Below, in pieces: positions 21,401-30,361 of a DNA stretch of 64,000 nt (position 1 is the stretch's first letter; each line of letters starts with the position of its first letter). Position numbers and translations under genes: made by a program. A model generated the notes under the pieces. That model was not told the origin of the DNA. It saw only the letters and a list, made by a program, of their open reading frames with translations, and searched no databases. Where the stretch lies: assembly GCF_019511445.1 (NCBI RefSeq), contig NZ_JAEUAN010000005.1, forward strand, positions 248,001 to 312,000, read 5' to 3'. This stretch comes from Aliirhizobium wenxiniae (GTDB lineage: Bacteria > Pseudomonadota > Alphaproteobacteria > Rhizobiales > Rhizobiaceae).

Positions 21401-23103
21401 CCCGTCCTCCGCGCCTCATCCGGCTTGGTCTTGAGCGCGCTCAAGATTGCGTCACGGGGTCCGAATGCGGTCATTGCACCGTTGTTAATGACGATAAGGT
21501 GGTCGACGACTTTCAGCATGTTGGCGCGGTGGGCAATCACCACGACGATCGCTCCCTTTTGGCGGGCGCTGTTGATTGCGGATGTCAGTGCTTCCTCGCC
21601 GTCGGCATCAAGATTGGAATTCGGCTCGTCGAGTACGACGAGAAACGGATTGCCGTAGAGTGCGCGCGCCAGTCCGATACGCTGGCGTTGTCCGCCTGAA
21701 AGCGTGCCGCCGCCTGCACCGACCTGCGTATCATAGCCGTTCGGCAGCGAAAGGATGAGGTCATGGACATTCGCAAGCCTGGCTGCTTCGACAATCTTTT
21801 CCGATGTCGCGGAAATCGAGAAGCGTCCGATATTCTCGGCAACGCTCCCGGCAAAAAGTTCGACGGTCTGCGGCAGATATCCGATCGAGGCGCCGAGCTC
21901 GTCGCTCTTCCATTGTGTAAGCTCTGCTCCATCCAGGCGGATTGTGCCTTTTGCGACAGGCCATGCGCCAACGAGTGCGCGGCCGAGGGTGGATTTCCCG
22001 CTGCCACTTGGGCCGATGACGCCGACGGCCTGACCTGCAAACAGACTGGCCGAGACATTTTGAACGATGGGCGCGTCGCCATTCGGTGGGCTGACGGCAA
22101 GGCCAGCGATGGAGAGAGAGCGGCACGGCGCCGACAACTGCATCTCTGCGGTTTCCGGCGGCATGAGGTCTAGCGTCTCGCGCAGCCGTTTCGCCGATTG
22201 CCGGGCGGCGATGAAATTGCGCCATTGCCCGGTTGCCATCTCGATTGGAGCGAGCGCCTTGGCGGTCAGTACGGAAGCGGCAATGATCACGCCGGCCGAT
22301 GTCAGCTGGTCTATAACCAGAAGTGCCCCGAGCGCCAGGATGCCGGATTGGAGAGCGAGTCGGAAAATCTTGGCGATCCCGTTGAATGTCGCCGTCAGAT
22401 TGCCGCTGCGCAGCCCTTCCTGCGTATAAAGGTCATGAGCATCCTGGATGCGCTTGGCATAGGCGCCCTGCATCCCCATCGCCTTTATCGTGTCCGTGTT
22501 GCGGCGGCTCGCGTCTGCAAGCTCCCATCGGTTCGCGAGCATCTGCGCCGCCCGCTTGCTCGGTGCGCGCAGCAGGATCTCGCTGCAAAAGGTGAGGCTG
22601 AGAAGAATGACTGCGCCGCCGATGACGGCCAGCCCAAACAGCGGATGGAATAGATAAAGCAGGCCGATGAAGAACGGTATCCATGGCAGGTCGGCAATGG
22701 CTATCGGTCCTGGACTGCCCATGAACTGCCTGATCTGGTCTAGATCGCGAAGTGGTGCCGGTGATCCTCCCTCCCGTCCTGCCGGTAGTGCGGTCAATGT
22801 GGCCATGATTGCAGGCTGGCTCAGCGTCTCGTCGAATCGTCGGCCGATCTGAAGTAGGATCTTGGAGCGGAGGATTTCGATGATGCCGAGCGCCGCGTAA
22901 ATCCCGGCCGCCAACATGGAAAGCGCCGCAAGGGTCGGAATGCTGTGGCTCGTCAGAACCCGGTCATAGACCTGCATCATGAAGATCGGACTGACCAGCA
23001 TCAGCACATTGCTGACGGCGCTCAATATCGCGATACCTGTAAATGCTTCCTTGGTGGCGGAAAGTGCGGATCGGATCGAAGGTTTCCCTTTTGTCGTCGC
23101 CAA
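21397..23103 (-). CDS. Type I secretion ABC permease/ATPase (PrtD/PrsD family)
   Basis: Inner-membrane ABC exporter (568 aa) with a six-helix transmembrane domain (about 20-310) and a nucleotide-binding domain: Walker A GPSGSGKSTLG, signature LSGGQRQRIGLARAL and Walker B FLVVLDEP. There is no N-terminal C39 peptidase or C39-like domain, so it resembles PrtD/PrsD exporters of RTX-type substrates with a C-terminal signal. Neither a TolC-type channel nor an obvious glycine-rich substrate is encoded nearby. About 300 nt of non-coding sequence precede the start. Confidence 0.94.
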   Translation of the reverse strand: MATTKGKPSIRSALSATKEAFTGIAILSAVSNVLMLVSPIFMMQVYDRVLTSHSIPTLAALSMLAAGIYAALGIIEILRSKILLQIGRRFDETLSQPAIMATLTALPAGREGGSPAPLRDLDQIRQFMGSPGPIAIADLPWIPFFIGLLYLFHPLFGLAVIGGAVILLSLTFCSEILLRAPSKRAAQMLANRWELADASRRNTDTIKAMGMQGAYAKRIQDAHDLYTQEGLRSGNLTATFNGIAKIFRLALQSGILALGALLVIDQLTSAGVIIAASVLTAKALAPIEMATGQWRNFIAARQSAKRLRETLDLMPPETAEMQLSAPCRSLSIAGLAVSPPNGDAPIVQNVSASLFAGQAVGVIGPSGSGKSTLGRALVGAWPVAKGTIRLDGAELTQWKSDELGASIGYLPQTVELFAGSVAENIGRFSISATSEKIVEAARLANVHDLILSLPNGYDTQVGAGGGTLSGGQRQRIGLARALYGNPFLVVLDEPNSNLDADGEEALTSAINSARQKGAIVVVIAHRANMLKVVDHLIVINNGAMTAFGPRDAILSALKTKPDEARRTG

Positions 23104-23403
23104 GTACGACCTCCTGCGCGCGAAATGCCGAGGGTGAGGAGCTAGGCTAGGAGGGTGGGGTTCACAATTGGTGAACGTTTCCTGGCCGTGCGAAATCTTG
23201 CACTGCTGGATAATATCGCTCGCGAAACCTGCCTGTCAGGGCTTTGGCCGGCCGGGTTTAGGGCTTCTTCCTCGCGCTCGATCCGATCGCAACGCGCATG
23301 CAGGGCTGGAGATAAGCAGAAATGCTGCTCTGCAGACTGCGGAAACGTATTCCAGGTAGGCAGAAGAAGGCCGGAAGATAATAAGTGGAATTTCAAGGGG
23401 AAA
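23104..23403. other. Intergenic region upstream of the secretion operon
   Basis: 300 nt between the ABC exporter start and the 3' end of tRNA-Val. It should contain the exporter promoter. I see no clear motif, repeat or small ORF with a ribosome site. Confidence 0.5.
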
Positions 23404-23479
23404 TGGTGGGCGATGAGAGACTCGAACTCCCGACATCCTCGGTGTAAACGAGGCGCTCTACCAACTGAGCTAATCGCCC
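23404..23479 (-). tRNA. tRNA-Val (anticodon TAC)
   Basis: Read on the minus strand, the 76-nt sequence starts GGGCGATTAGCTCAG and ends ATCGCCCACCA. The 7-bp acceptor stem pairs perfectly, the anticodon arm is CCTCG-TTTACAC-CGAGG with anticodon TAC, the T arm contains GTTCGAG, and CCA is encoded. Confidence 0.97.
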
Positions 23480-23649
23480 TTCGCGAGACCGGATCATGTC
23501 CGCCGCGTCGGTGGCCGTGATCTATGCGGATCGGAAAAAAACCGCAAGAGCCTTCGTGATGTTTTTTTGAATTTTTTGTCGCTATCCCTCAAAAAAGAGC
23601 GTCTGTGGATAAAACATTGAAAGCGTCATTCTTTTGTCTTGAAACCTGC

Positions 23650-23678
23650 TTGACACCCGATCCCGAACCTCTTAGACA
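23650..23678 (+). promoter_or_regulatory. Probable promoter of the tRNA-Asp pair
   Basis: A perfect TTGACA -35 at 23650-23655 (within CTTGACA) is followed after 16 to 17 nt by TTAGACA. This resembles the alphaproteobacterial housekeeping consensus CTTGAC-N17-CTATAT. It lies about 75-100 nt before the first tRNA-Asp gene. Confidence 0.5.
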
Positions 23679-23751
23679 GCCGCCAACCGAGCGATTGAGG
23701 TCGCCCGGCCAAGAGGTTTCCCTCCTCGGAGGAAAGTTTCTTGAAGAAAGT

Positions 23752-23828
23752 GCGGGTGTAGCTCAGTCGGTTAGAGTGCCGGCCTGTCACGCCGGAGGTC
23801 GCGGGTTCGAGCCCCGTCACTCGCGCCA
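23752..23828 (+). tRNA. tRNA-Asp (anticodon GTC), copy 1
   Basis: 77 nt including encoded CCA. It begins GCGGGTGTAGCTCAG and ends CTCGCGCCA. The anticodon arm is CCGGC-CTGTCAC-GCCGG with anticodon GTC, and the T arm has GGTTCGAGCC. It is identical to the second copy 58 nt downstream. Confidence 0.97.
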
Positions 23829-23886
23829 TTCTTCTCTCACTGATTGATCGGTTGACCCCGATTGATCCGCCGTAAAAGGCAAATGC

Positions 23887-23963
23887 GCGGGTGTAGCTCA
23901 GTCGGTTAGAGTGCCGGCCTGTCACGCCGGAGGTCGCGGGTTCGAGCCCCGTCACTCGCGCCA
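23887..23963 (+). tRNA. tRNA-Asp (anticodon GTC), copy 2
   Basis: A 77-nt exact duplicate of the upstream tRNA-Asp with encoded CCA. A hairpin with arms CATTGAT and ATCAATG plus an inner GATGCCG/CGGCATC stem (23977-24020) follows and may mark the transcript end, although it has no T-run. Confidence 0.97.
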
Positions 23964-24621
23964 TCTTATTCTCCTCCATTGATGCCGTTCGTGCCGCCTG
24001 AAGCGGCATCGCGATCAATGTGGTCTTCCTCCTGTTTGTTCGGTCGCAGAGGTCCCTACGTATTCTGTGCTGATTGCCGTGCGCCGATCCTTCGCAAGGG
24101 GAGGGGTGCTGTTCGCAATTGCGTGATCGGTGGCATTTCTACCGGGTGTTTCCTATTCAAGTCGGCTATGTTCACGGTCGTTGCGTGGTTTTCCCGCAAT
24201 GCGTGAGTGCGTCGGTTCGCGATGCTGTATTTGCCTGTGTTTTCGGTGTGCTTTGCAACCGAAAAGATTGTTTTCTGCTGCCTGTTCTGCTGTGTACAAA
24301 CGTCGCAGGGCGGGTTTGTCGCCTGCGGAATTGGCAAAAGGCAAATCCGCTGCAAACGTTGAGTTTTTTGCTCCTGTTAATAATTATTCGCGATACTCTG
24401 GCTGCAATAGTCTCGCCGTTTTTCAATCGTTTCAGGCTTTTCCGCGCCCTCTGCGACGTTTTGTCGTATTTCACACCTCTATGCGTGTGGGGTGCCTTGT
24501 TAAAGCACTTGCGTGGGAAACGTTGCTGCGATAGTCACGGCTTGTTGCAATGCACGTTCGCTTGCCGCGCATTGACTAAAAATGCGCCACTCGGCGCTTA
24601 TTGCAGGCAGGGGTTGGAATC
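23964..24621. other. Long leader region upstream of the nuo operon
   Basis: 658 nt between tRNA-Asp and nuoA. It contains the tRNA-distal hairpin at 23977-24020 and an AT-rich stretch near 24355-24390 (TTAATAATTATT). It presumably carries the nuo promoter, but no -35/-10 pair stands out. Frames open through it lack ribosome sites and recognisable domains, so I call no gene here. Confidence 0.5.
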
Positions 24622-24987
24622 ATGAATGAACTTCTCGCGTCTTACATCCCGATCGCGATATTCATCGGAATCTCCTTGGTCATCGGCCTGGCGCTTTTGA
24701 TCGCGCCGTTTGCTGTCGCCTATAAGGCTCCGGATTCGGAGAAGCTTTCGGCTTTCGAATGCGGGTTCAATGCATTCGATGACGCGCGCATGAAGTTCGA
24801 TATTCGATTCTACCTCGTATCGATTCTTTTCATTATCTTCGATCTGGAAGTCGCCTTCCTTTTCCCTTGGGCTGTCTCGTTTGGAGATATGGGCTGGTTC
24901 GGTTTCTGGTCGATGATGGTGTTTCTTGCCGTGCTTACGGTAGGATTTGTCTATGAGTGGAAGAAGGGAGCCCTGGAATGGGAGTAG
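24622..24987 (+). CDS. nuoA: NADH-quinone oxidoreductase subunit A
   Basis: Small membrane subunit of respiratory complex I (121 aa, three transmembrane helices) located where the membrane arm meets the quinone site. The conserved loop [16 protein letters not shown] is present, as is the acidic helix [13 protein letters not shown]. The start at 24622 follows GGGGTTGGAATC. An in-frame start at 24601 would add seven residues and lacks a ribosome site. It is the first gene of a 14-gene nuo operon. Confidence 0.97.
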   Translation: MNELLASYIPIAIFIGISLVIGLALLIAPFAVAYKAPDSEKLSAFECGFNAFDDARMKFDIRFYLVSILFIIFDLEVAFLFPWAVSFGDMGWFGFWSMMVFLAVLTVGFVYEWKKGALEWE

Positions 24988-25562
24988 TCGATAGCGGCAG
25001 CACCCTCGTTGCGCCTCAGCCGAAAGGCATTCTCGACCCCAAGACCGGCAAGCCGGTCGGCAGTGATGATGCCTTCTTCGGTGAAGTCAATGACGAACTG
25101 GCCGACAAGGGGTTTCTCGTCACCTCCACGCAGGACCTGATCACATGGGCGCGCACCGGTTCGCTCATGTGGATGCAGTTCGGTCTGGCCTGTTGTGCCG
25201 TTGAAGGCCTGATGCAGGTCTCCGGCCCGCGTTATGATCTTGAGCGCTTCGGTGTCGCGCCGCGTGCCTCACCGCGCCAGTCCGACGTTATGATCGTTGC
25301 CGGCACGCTGACCAACAAGATGGCTCCCGCGCTGCGCAAGGTCTATGACCAGATGCCCGAGCCGCGTTATGTCATCTCCATGGGCTCCTGCGCCAATGGC
25401 GGCGGATATTACCACTATTCCTATTCGGTGGTGCGCGGCTGTGACCGTGTCGTCCCCGTAGACATATATGTACCGGGCTGTCCTCCCACGGCAGAAGCGC
25501 TGCTTTACGGCGTGCTTCTGCTGCAAAAGAAGATCCGCCGCACCGGCACGATCGAGCGCTAG
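24978..25562 (+). CDS. nuoB: NADH-quinone oxidoreductase subunit B
   Basis: Carries the terminal N2 [4Fe-4S] cluster that reduces ubiquinone. All ligands are visible: the adjacent cysteines in GLACCAVEG, the Cys in MGSCANGGG, and the Cys of VPGCPPT. The start at 24978 lies inside nuoA (10-nt overlap) and follows AAGAAGGGAG; it gives 194 aa. Coupled translation with nuoA is likely. Confidence 0.97.
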   Translation: MGVVDSGSTLVAPQPKGILDPKTGKPVGSDDAFFGEVNDELADKGFLVTSTQDLITWARTGSLMWMQFGLACCAVEGLMQVSGPRYDLERFGVAPRASPRQSDVMIVAGTLTNKMAPALRKVYDQMPEPRYVISMGSCANGGGYYHYSYSVVRGCDRVVPVDIYVPGCPPTAEALLYGVLLLQKKIRRTGTIER

Positions 25563-25576
25563 GCGGGGAGGGGCTT

Positions 25577-26194
25577 ATGACAATCGAACGCTTGACCGAG
25601 CTTTCCGCATATCTTTCGGAGGCAAAGCCGGCACTCATTTCGGAAGCGATCATCGCCAATGGCGAGCTGACGGTCATCACCGAGGCTCAGGGCATCATCG
25701 AGCTTCTGACTTTCCTGCGTGACGATCCCAAATGCGGTTTCGTCTCCTTCACCGATATCTGTGGTGTCGACTGGCCGGCGCGCGAAAAGCGCTTCGATGT
25801 CGTCTATCACCTCCTGTCGCCACGCCAGAACCTGCGCATACGCGTCAAGCTCGCGACCGGCGAGGACGATGCTGTTCCTTCTGCAACGGCTGTCTATGCC
25901 GGCGCTGAATGGTATGAGCGCGAGGCTTGGGATCTCTATGGGATCGCCTTTTCCGGCCATCCGGACCTGCGCCGCCTTCTGACCGATTACGGTTTCGAAG
26001 GTCACCCGCTGCGCAAGGATTTTCCGGTCACCGGTTTCGTTGAGGTCCGTTACGACGACGCTATCAAGCGCGTTGTCTACGAGCCCGTGGAACTGCGCCA
26101 GGAATTTCGAAACTTTGACTTCTTGTCTCCCTGGGAAGGGCCCGAATACGTGCTTCCCGGCGACGAGAAAGCCGACGACAAAGCCAAAGCCTAA
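25577..26194 (+). CDS. nuoC: NADH-quinone oxidoreductase subunit C
   Basis: Peripheral-arm subunit of the 30-kDa family (205 aa), separate from NuoD as in alphaproteobacteria rather than fused as in E. coli. The family signature ERE-WDLYGI ([12 protein letters not shown]) is followed by [23 protein letters not shown]. The start follows GGGGAGGGGCTT, 14 nt after the nuoB stop. Confidence 0.96.
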   Translation: MTIERLTELSAYLSEAKPALISEAIIANGELTVITEAQGIIELLTFLRDDPKCGFVSFTDICGVDWPAREKRFDVVYHLLSPRQNLRIRVKLATGEDDAVPSATAVYAGAEWYEREAWDLYGIAFSGHPDLRRLLTDYGFEGHPLRKDFPVTGFVEVRYDDAIKRVVYEPVELRQEFRNFDFLSPWEGPEYVLPGDEKADDKAKA

Positions 26195-26269
26195 GCCGGC
26201 GCATTTTCGCGACGGCCCAATCCTTTTCCCGCCGCAGCCGCAAGCGCTGTCCGGCATGGAGCAAGCGGT

Positions 26270-27460
26270 ATGACTGAGCATAACGTCCGCAATTTTACGA
26301 TCAACTTCGGCCCGGAGCACCCCTCCGCGCACGGCGTTCTGCGCCTGGTCCTGGAATTGGACGGTGAAATCGTCGAGCGGGTCGATCCGCATGTCGGCCT
26401 TCTGCATCGCGGCACCGAAAAGCTGATGGAGACGAAGACCTATCTCCAGGCGCTGCCCTATCTCGACCGGCTCGATTACGTAGCCCCGATGAACCAGGAG
26501 CACGCTTATTCGCTCGCGGTCGAGAAGCTCCTGAACATCCAGATCCCGATCCGCGGCCAGCTGATCCGTGTTCTTTATTCCGAAATCGGCCGCATCCTCT
26601 CGCATGTGATGAACGTCACGACCCAGGCCATGGACGTCGGTGCCATGACGCCGCCGGTCTGGGGCTTCGAGGAACGCGAAAAGCTGATGGTATTTTATGA
26701 GCGCGCCTCGGGCGCTCGCCTTCATGCCGCCTATTTCCGTCCCGGTGGCGTCCACCAGGACCTCCCGCCGGAGCTGGTGGAAGATATCGGCGCCTGGTGC
26801 GATCCGTTCCTCAAGGTTCTCGATGATATCGAGGGCATGCTCACCGACAACCGCATCTTCAAGCAGCGCAACGTCGATATCGGCGTGGTCAAGCTGGAAG
26901 ACGCCTGGGCCTGGGGTTTTTCGGGCGTCATGGTCCGTGGTTCGGGCGCTGCCTGGGATCTGCGCAAGGCGCAGCCTTACGAATGTTATTCCGAAATGGA
27001 TTTCGATATCCCGATCGGCAAGAACGGCGACTGTTATGACCGCTATCTCATTCGCATGAACGAGATGCGCCAGTCGGTTCGCATCATGAAACAATGTGTC
27101 GAGCGCCTGCTCGGTGATGCGAAGACCGGACCGGTCTCGTCCACCGATGGCAAGGTCGTTCCGCCGAAGCGCGGTGAGATGAAGCGCTCGATGGAAGCGC
27201 TGATCCACCACTTCAAGCTCTATACCGAAGGCTATCACGTGCCGGCGGGCGAAGCCTATGCCGCGGTCGAGGCGCCGAAGGGCGAATTTGGCGTCTATAT
27301 CGTCGCCGACGGCACCAACAAGCCCTATCGCTGCAAGCTGCGCGCACCGGGCTTTGCTCATCTCCAGGCCATGGACTTCCTCAGCAAGGGCCACCAGCTG
27401 GCCGATATCTCTGCAGTCCTCGGCTCGCTCGACATCGTTTTCGGCGAGGTGGACCGCTAA
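26270..27460 (+). CDS. nuoD: NADH-quinone oxidoreductase subunit D
   Basis: 49-kDa subunit (396 aa) that forms the quinone-binding pocket with NuoB. The N-terminal [12 protein letters not shown] and [12 protein letters not shown] motifs and the C-terminal region ([28 protein letters not shown]) are conserved. A 75-nt spacer separates it from nuoC. Its TAA overlaps by one base an ATG that opens a 26-codon ORF. Confidence 0.97.
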   Translation: MTEHNVRNFTINFGPEHPSAHGVLRLVLELDGEIVERVDPHVGLLHRGTEKLMETKTYLQALPYLDRLDYVAPMNQEHAYSLAVEKLLNIQIPIRGQLIRVLYSEIGRILSHVMNVTTQAMDVGAMTPPVWGFEEREKLMVFYERASGARLHAAYFRPGGVHQDLPPELVEDIGAWCDPFLKVLDDIEGMLTDNRIFKQRNVDIGVVKLEDAWAWGFSGVMVRGSGAAWDLRKAQPYECYSEMDFDIPIGKNGDCYDRYLIRMNEMRQSVRIMKQCVERLLGDAKTGPVSSTDGKVVPPKRGEMKRSMEALIHHFKLYTEGYHVPAGEAYAAVEAPKGEFGVYIVADGTNKPYRCKLRAPGFAHLQAMDFLSKGHQLADISAVLGSLDIVFGEVDR

Positions 27461-27540
27461 TGGCCCGCTTTGACGTCACGATGTCTGCCAATGTCCGCGA
27501 ACACTCGGCGCGGGCTGTCCAAATAACTGATAAGGCGTAA
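27460..27540 (+). CDS. Candidate 26-aa ORF between nuoD and nuoE
   Basis: A short frame begins with the ATG in the nuoD stop (TAATG), giving one-base overlap and possible reinitiation. The predicted peptide starts [12 protein letters not shown] and ends QITDKA; it is polar with no membrane segment. It ends 6 nt before nuoE. It may only be a spacer or a remnant of a longer gene; no family is recognised. Confidence 0.3.
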   Translation: MARFDVTMSANVREHSARAVQITDKA

Positions 27541-27546
27541 GAAACT

Positions 27547-28701
27547 ATGTCCGTTCGTCGACTGGCCGAAGAACAGTTCCAGCCCGCAAGCTTCGCCTTC
27601 AGCGAAGAAAATGCTGCATGGGCTGAGGCAACGATCAGGAAATATCCGGAAGGCCGGCAGCAGTCCGCCGTGATCCCGCTTCTGATGCGGGCGCAGGAAC
27701 AGGACGGTTGGGTCACGCGCGCCACGATCGAGCACGTCGCGGCCAAGCTCGACATGCCCTATATCCGCGTCATGGAAGTGGCGACTTTCTATACCCAGTT
27801 CCAGCTCAAGCCGGTCGGCACGCGCGCCCACATTCAGGTCTGTGGCACCACGCCCTGCATGCTGCGCGGCGCAGAAGAGCTGATCAAGGTCTGTCAGCGC
27901 AAGATCCATCATGATCCGCTGCATCCGAATGCAGAGGGCACGCTGTCCTGGGAAGAGGTCGAGTGTCAGGGCGCCTGCGTCAACGCACCGATGGTCATCA
28001 TCTTCAAGGATGCCTACGAGGACCTCACTCCTGAGCGTCTCGAAGAGATCATCGACACGTTCGAGGCAGGCAAGGGCGCAGAGGTCAAGGTCGGTCCGCA
28101 GATCGATCGTCATCTGTCTGCGCCGATCGGTGGCGCGGTCACGCTGAACGACGATATCAAGCCGGTTCGCACCAATCTGGAGCCGCAGCCCGAAGCGCAT
28201 GCCGATGCCGCACCGGTTCCGCCGGCAGAGGCAGCAAAGCCCAAGGATACGGCACCCGAAACCGACCCTAAGCTGAAGACGCCGGTAACTGCGCCGAAGG
28301 CTGCCGAGGCAAACGCCAAGGCAACCGAAGACAAGCCGGCCGCTGATGCACCCAAGACAGAGGCCAAGGCTGAAACGGTCAAGGCCGCTCCCGCGGTAAA
28401 GTCCGAAAAGCCGTCGCTGGAAGACAAGAACCGTCCGAAAGGCATCGACAAGCCCGACGCGGTTGACGACCTGAAGCTGATCTCCGGCGTCGGTCCCAAG
28501 ATCGAAGGCACGCTCCACGAACTCGGCATTTACACCTTCGCGCAAGTCGCATCGTGGAAAAAGGCCGAGCGCGAATGGGTCGATGGTTACCTGAATTTCA
28601 AGGGCCGCATCGAGCGTGACGACTGGATCAAACAGGCCAAGGCGCTCGCCAAGGGTGGCGAAGCCGAATACATTAAAGTCTTCGGCAAGAAACCGCGCTG
28701 A
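27547..28701 (+). CDS. nuoE: NADH-quinone oxidoreductase subunit E with C-terminal helix-hairpin-helix extension
   Basis: 24-kDa subunit holding the N1a [2Fe-2S] cluster near the NADH site. The thioredoxin-like domain (1-170) has all four ligands: Cys99, Cys104, Cys140 and Cys144. The protein is 384 aa, about twice the usual length. Residues about 195-305 form an Ala/Pro/Lys/Glu-rich linker, and about 309-384 form a compact helical domain with a helix-hairpin-helix-like motif (LISGVGPKIEGTLHELG). Similar extensions are known on alphaproteobacterial NuoE. The function of the tail is unknown. Confidence 0.95.
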   Translation: MSVRRLAEEQFQPASFAFSEENAAWAEATIRKYPEGRQQSAVIPLLMRAQEQDGWVTRATIEHVAAKLDMPYIRVMEVATFYTQFQLKPVGTRAHIQVCGTTPCMLRGAEELIKVCQRKIHHDPLHPNAEGTLSWEEVECQGACVNAPMVIIFKDAYEDLTPERLEEIIDTFEAGKGAEVKVGPQIDRHLSAPIGGAVTLNDDIKPVRTNLEPQPEAHADAAPVPPAEAAKPKDTAPETDPKLKTPVTAPKAAEANAKATEDKPAADAPKTEAKAETVKAAPAVKSEKPSLEDKNRPKGIDKPDAVDDLKLISGVGPKIEGTLHELGIYTFAQVASWKKAEREWVDGYLNFKGRIERDDWIKQAKALAKGGEAEYIKVFGKKPR

Positions 28702-28712
28702 GGGAAGAGCAG

Positions 28713-28967
28713 ATGGCGGAAGTCACCAACGAGCTGATCTACGAGATCTTGAAGTCGATGCAGGGGCGTTTGTCCAACATCGATGACAAGCTCGTGGCAA
28801 TTGATGGCCGGTTGGATTCGCTTACTTTGCAGGTGCGCGGTCTGGCGATGGAAATGAACGCCGCACACGGTGACATCGCCAATATCTATAAAGTTCTCGG
28901 GCGTCAGGACGCGCGTCTTTCGCGCATCGAAAAGCGCCTCGACATAATCGACGAACCGGCGGAATAG
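28713..28967 (+). CDS. Small coiled-coil protein encoded between nuoE and nuoF
   Basis: An 84-aa protein with heptad-like spacing of Ile/Leu (ILKSMQGRLSNIDDKL; RLSRIEKRLDII), rich in Asp, Glu, Arg and Lys, with no Cys and no membrane segment. It has a good ribosome site (GAAGAGCAG before ATG) and fits tightly between nuoE (11 nt) and nuoF (3 nt), so it is translated within the operon. No domain is recognised. A complex I assembly or accessory role is only suggested by position. Confidence 0.8.
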   Translation: MAEVTNELIYEILKSMQGRLSNIDDKLVAIDGRLDSLTLQVRGLAMEMNAAHGDIANIYKVLGRQDARLSRIEKRLDIIDEPAE

Positions 28968-28970
28968 CCC

Positions 28971-30275
28971 ATGCTAAAAGATCAGGATCGCATCTTCACC
29001 AACATCTACGGCCTCAAGGACAAGTCTTTGAAGGGCGCGATGAGCCGTGGCCACTGGGACGGCACGAAGATCATCATCGAAAAGGGCAGGGACTGGATCA
29101 TCAACGAGATGAAGGCATCCGGCCTTCGTGGTCGTGGTGGCGCCGGCTTCCCGACCGGTCTCAAATGGTCCTTCATGCCGAAGGAGAATGATGGCCGTCC
29201 GCATTATCTCGTCGTCAATGCCGACGAATCCGAACCCGGCACCTGCAAGGACCGCGAAATCCTCCGCAACGATCCGCACACGCTGATCGAAGGCTGCGTC
29301 ATCGCAGGCTTTGCCATGGGCGCGCATACTGCTTTCATCTATGTCCGCGGCGAATACATGCGCGAGCGCGAAGCGCTGCAGGCGGCGATCGACGAATGCT
29401 ACGCGGCAGGCCTGCTCGGCAAGAACACGGTGCATGGCTGGGATTACGACATCGTCGTCCACCACGGCGCCGGCGCCTATATTTGCGGCGAAGAGACGGC
29501 ATTGCTCGAAAGCCTTGAAGGCAAGAAGGGCCAGCCGCGCATGAAACCGCCGTTCCCGGCGAATATGGGTCTCTACGGCTGCCCGACCACGGTCAACAAT
29601 GTCGAATCGATCTCGGTCGCGCCGACCATCCTGCGTCGTGGCGCGTCCTGGTTCTCCTCCATCGGCCGCGCCAACAATGTCGGCACCAAGCTGTTCATGG
29701 TCTCCGGCCATGTGGAGCGTCCCTGCACCTTCGAAGAGGCGATGGGGCTCTCCTTCCGCGAGATCATCGAGCATCACTGCGGCGGAATCCGTGGCGGCTG
29801 GGATAACCTGCTGGCCGTCATTCCCGGCGGCGCATCCTGCCCGATCGTCCGCGGCGAAGACATGGCCGATGCGATCATGGACTTCGACGGCATGCGCGAA
29901 GTGAAATCTTCGTTCGGCACCGGCGGCATGATCGTCATGGACAAGTCGACCGACGTCATCAAGGCGATCTGGCGCATCGCGGCCTTCTTCAAACATGAAA
30001 GCTGCGGCCAGTGCACGCCGTGCCGTGAAGGCACCGGCTGGATGATGCGCCTGATGGAGCGCATGGTGCGCGGCAATGCCCAGAAGCGCGAAATCGACAT
30101 GCTCTTCCAGGTCACCAAGCAGGTCGAAGGCCACACGATCTGCGCGCTCGGCGACGCAGCCGCCTGGCCGATCCAGGGCCTGATCCGCAACTTCCGCCCC
30201 GAAATCGAGGCGCGGATCGACCAGTACACCTACAATGCGACGTCTGAGGGCGCCGTCATGGAGGCTGCCGAGTAA
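28971..30275 (+). CDS. nuoF: NADH-quinone oxidoreductase subunit F
   Basis: 51-kDa subunit (434 aa) that binds FMN and NADH and carries the N3 [4Fe-4S] cluster. The FMN/NADH glycine-rich motif is [15 protein letters not shown], further nucleotide contacts lie in [14 protein letters not shown], and cluster ligands are in [14 protein letters not shown] plus the later Cys in TICALGDA. The length is normal. The start lies 3 nt after the coiled-coil gene. Confidence 0.98.
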   Translation: MLKDQDRIFTNIYGLKDKSLKGAMSRGHWDGTKIIIEKGRDWIINEMKASGLRGRGGAGFPTGLKWSFMPKENDGRPHYLVVNADESEPGTCKDREILRNDPHTLIEGCVIAGFAMGAHTAFIYVRGEYMREREALQAAIDECYAAGLLGKNTVHGWDYDIVVHHGAGAYICGEETALLESLEGKKGQPRMKPPFPANMGLYGCPTTVNNVESISVAPTILRRGASWFSSIGRANNVGTKLFMVSGHVERPCTFEEAMGLSFREIIEHHCGGIRGGWDNLLAVIPGGASCPIVRGEDMADAIMDFDGMREVKSSFGTGGMIVMDKSTDVIKAIWRIAAFFKHESCGQCTPCREGTGWMMRLMERMVRGNAQKREIDMLFQVTKQVEGHTICALGDAAAWPIQGLIRNFRPEIEARIDQYTYNATSEGAVMEAAE

Positions 30276-30361
30276 AAGCGCCGCAAATGCGGTTTCGGCA
30301 GTTGAAATGAACCATTTTCAGGCCCTCGGGTCGGAATTGAACACAGGACGTAAGTGAAACG

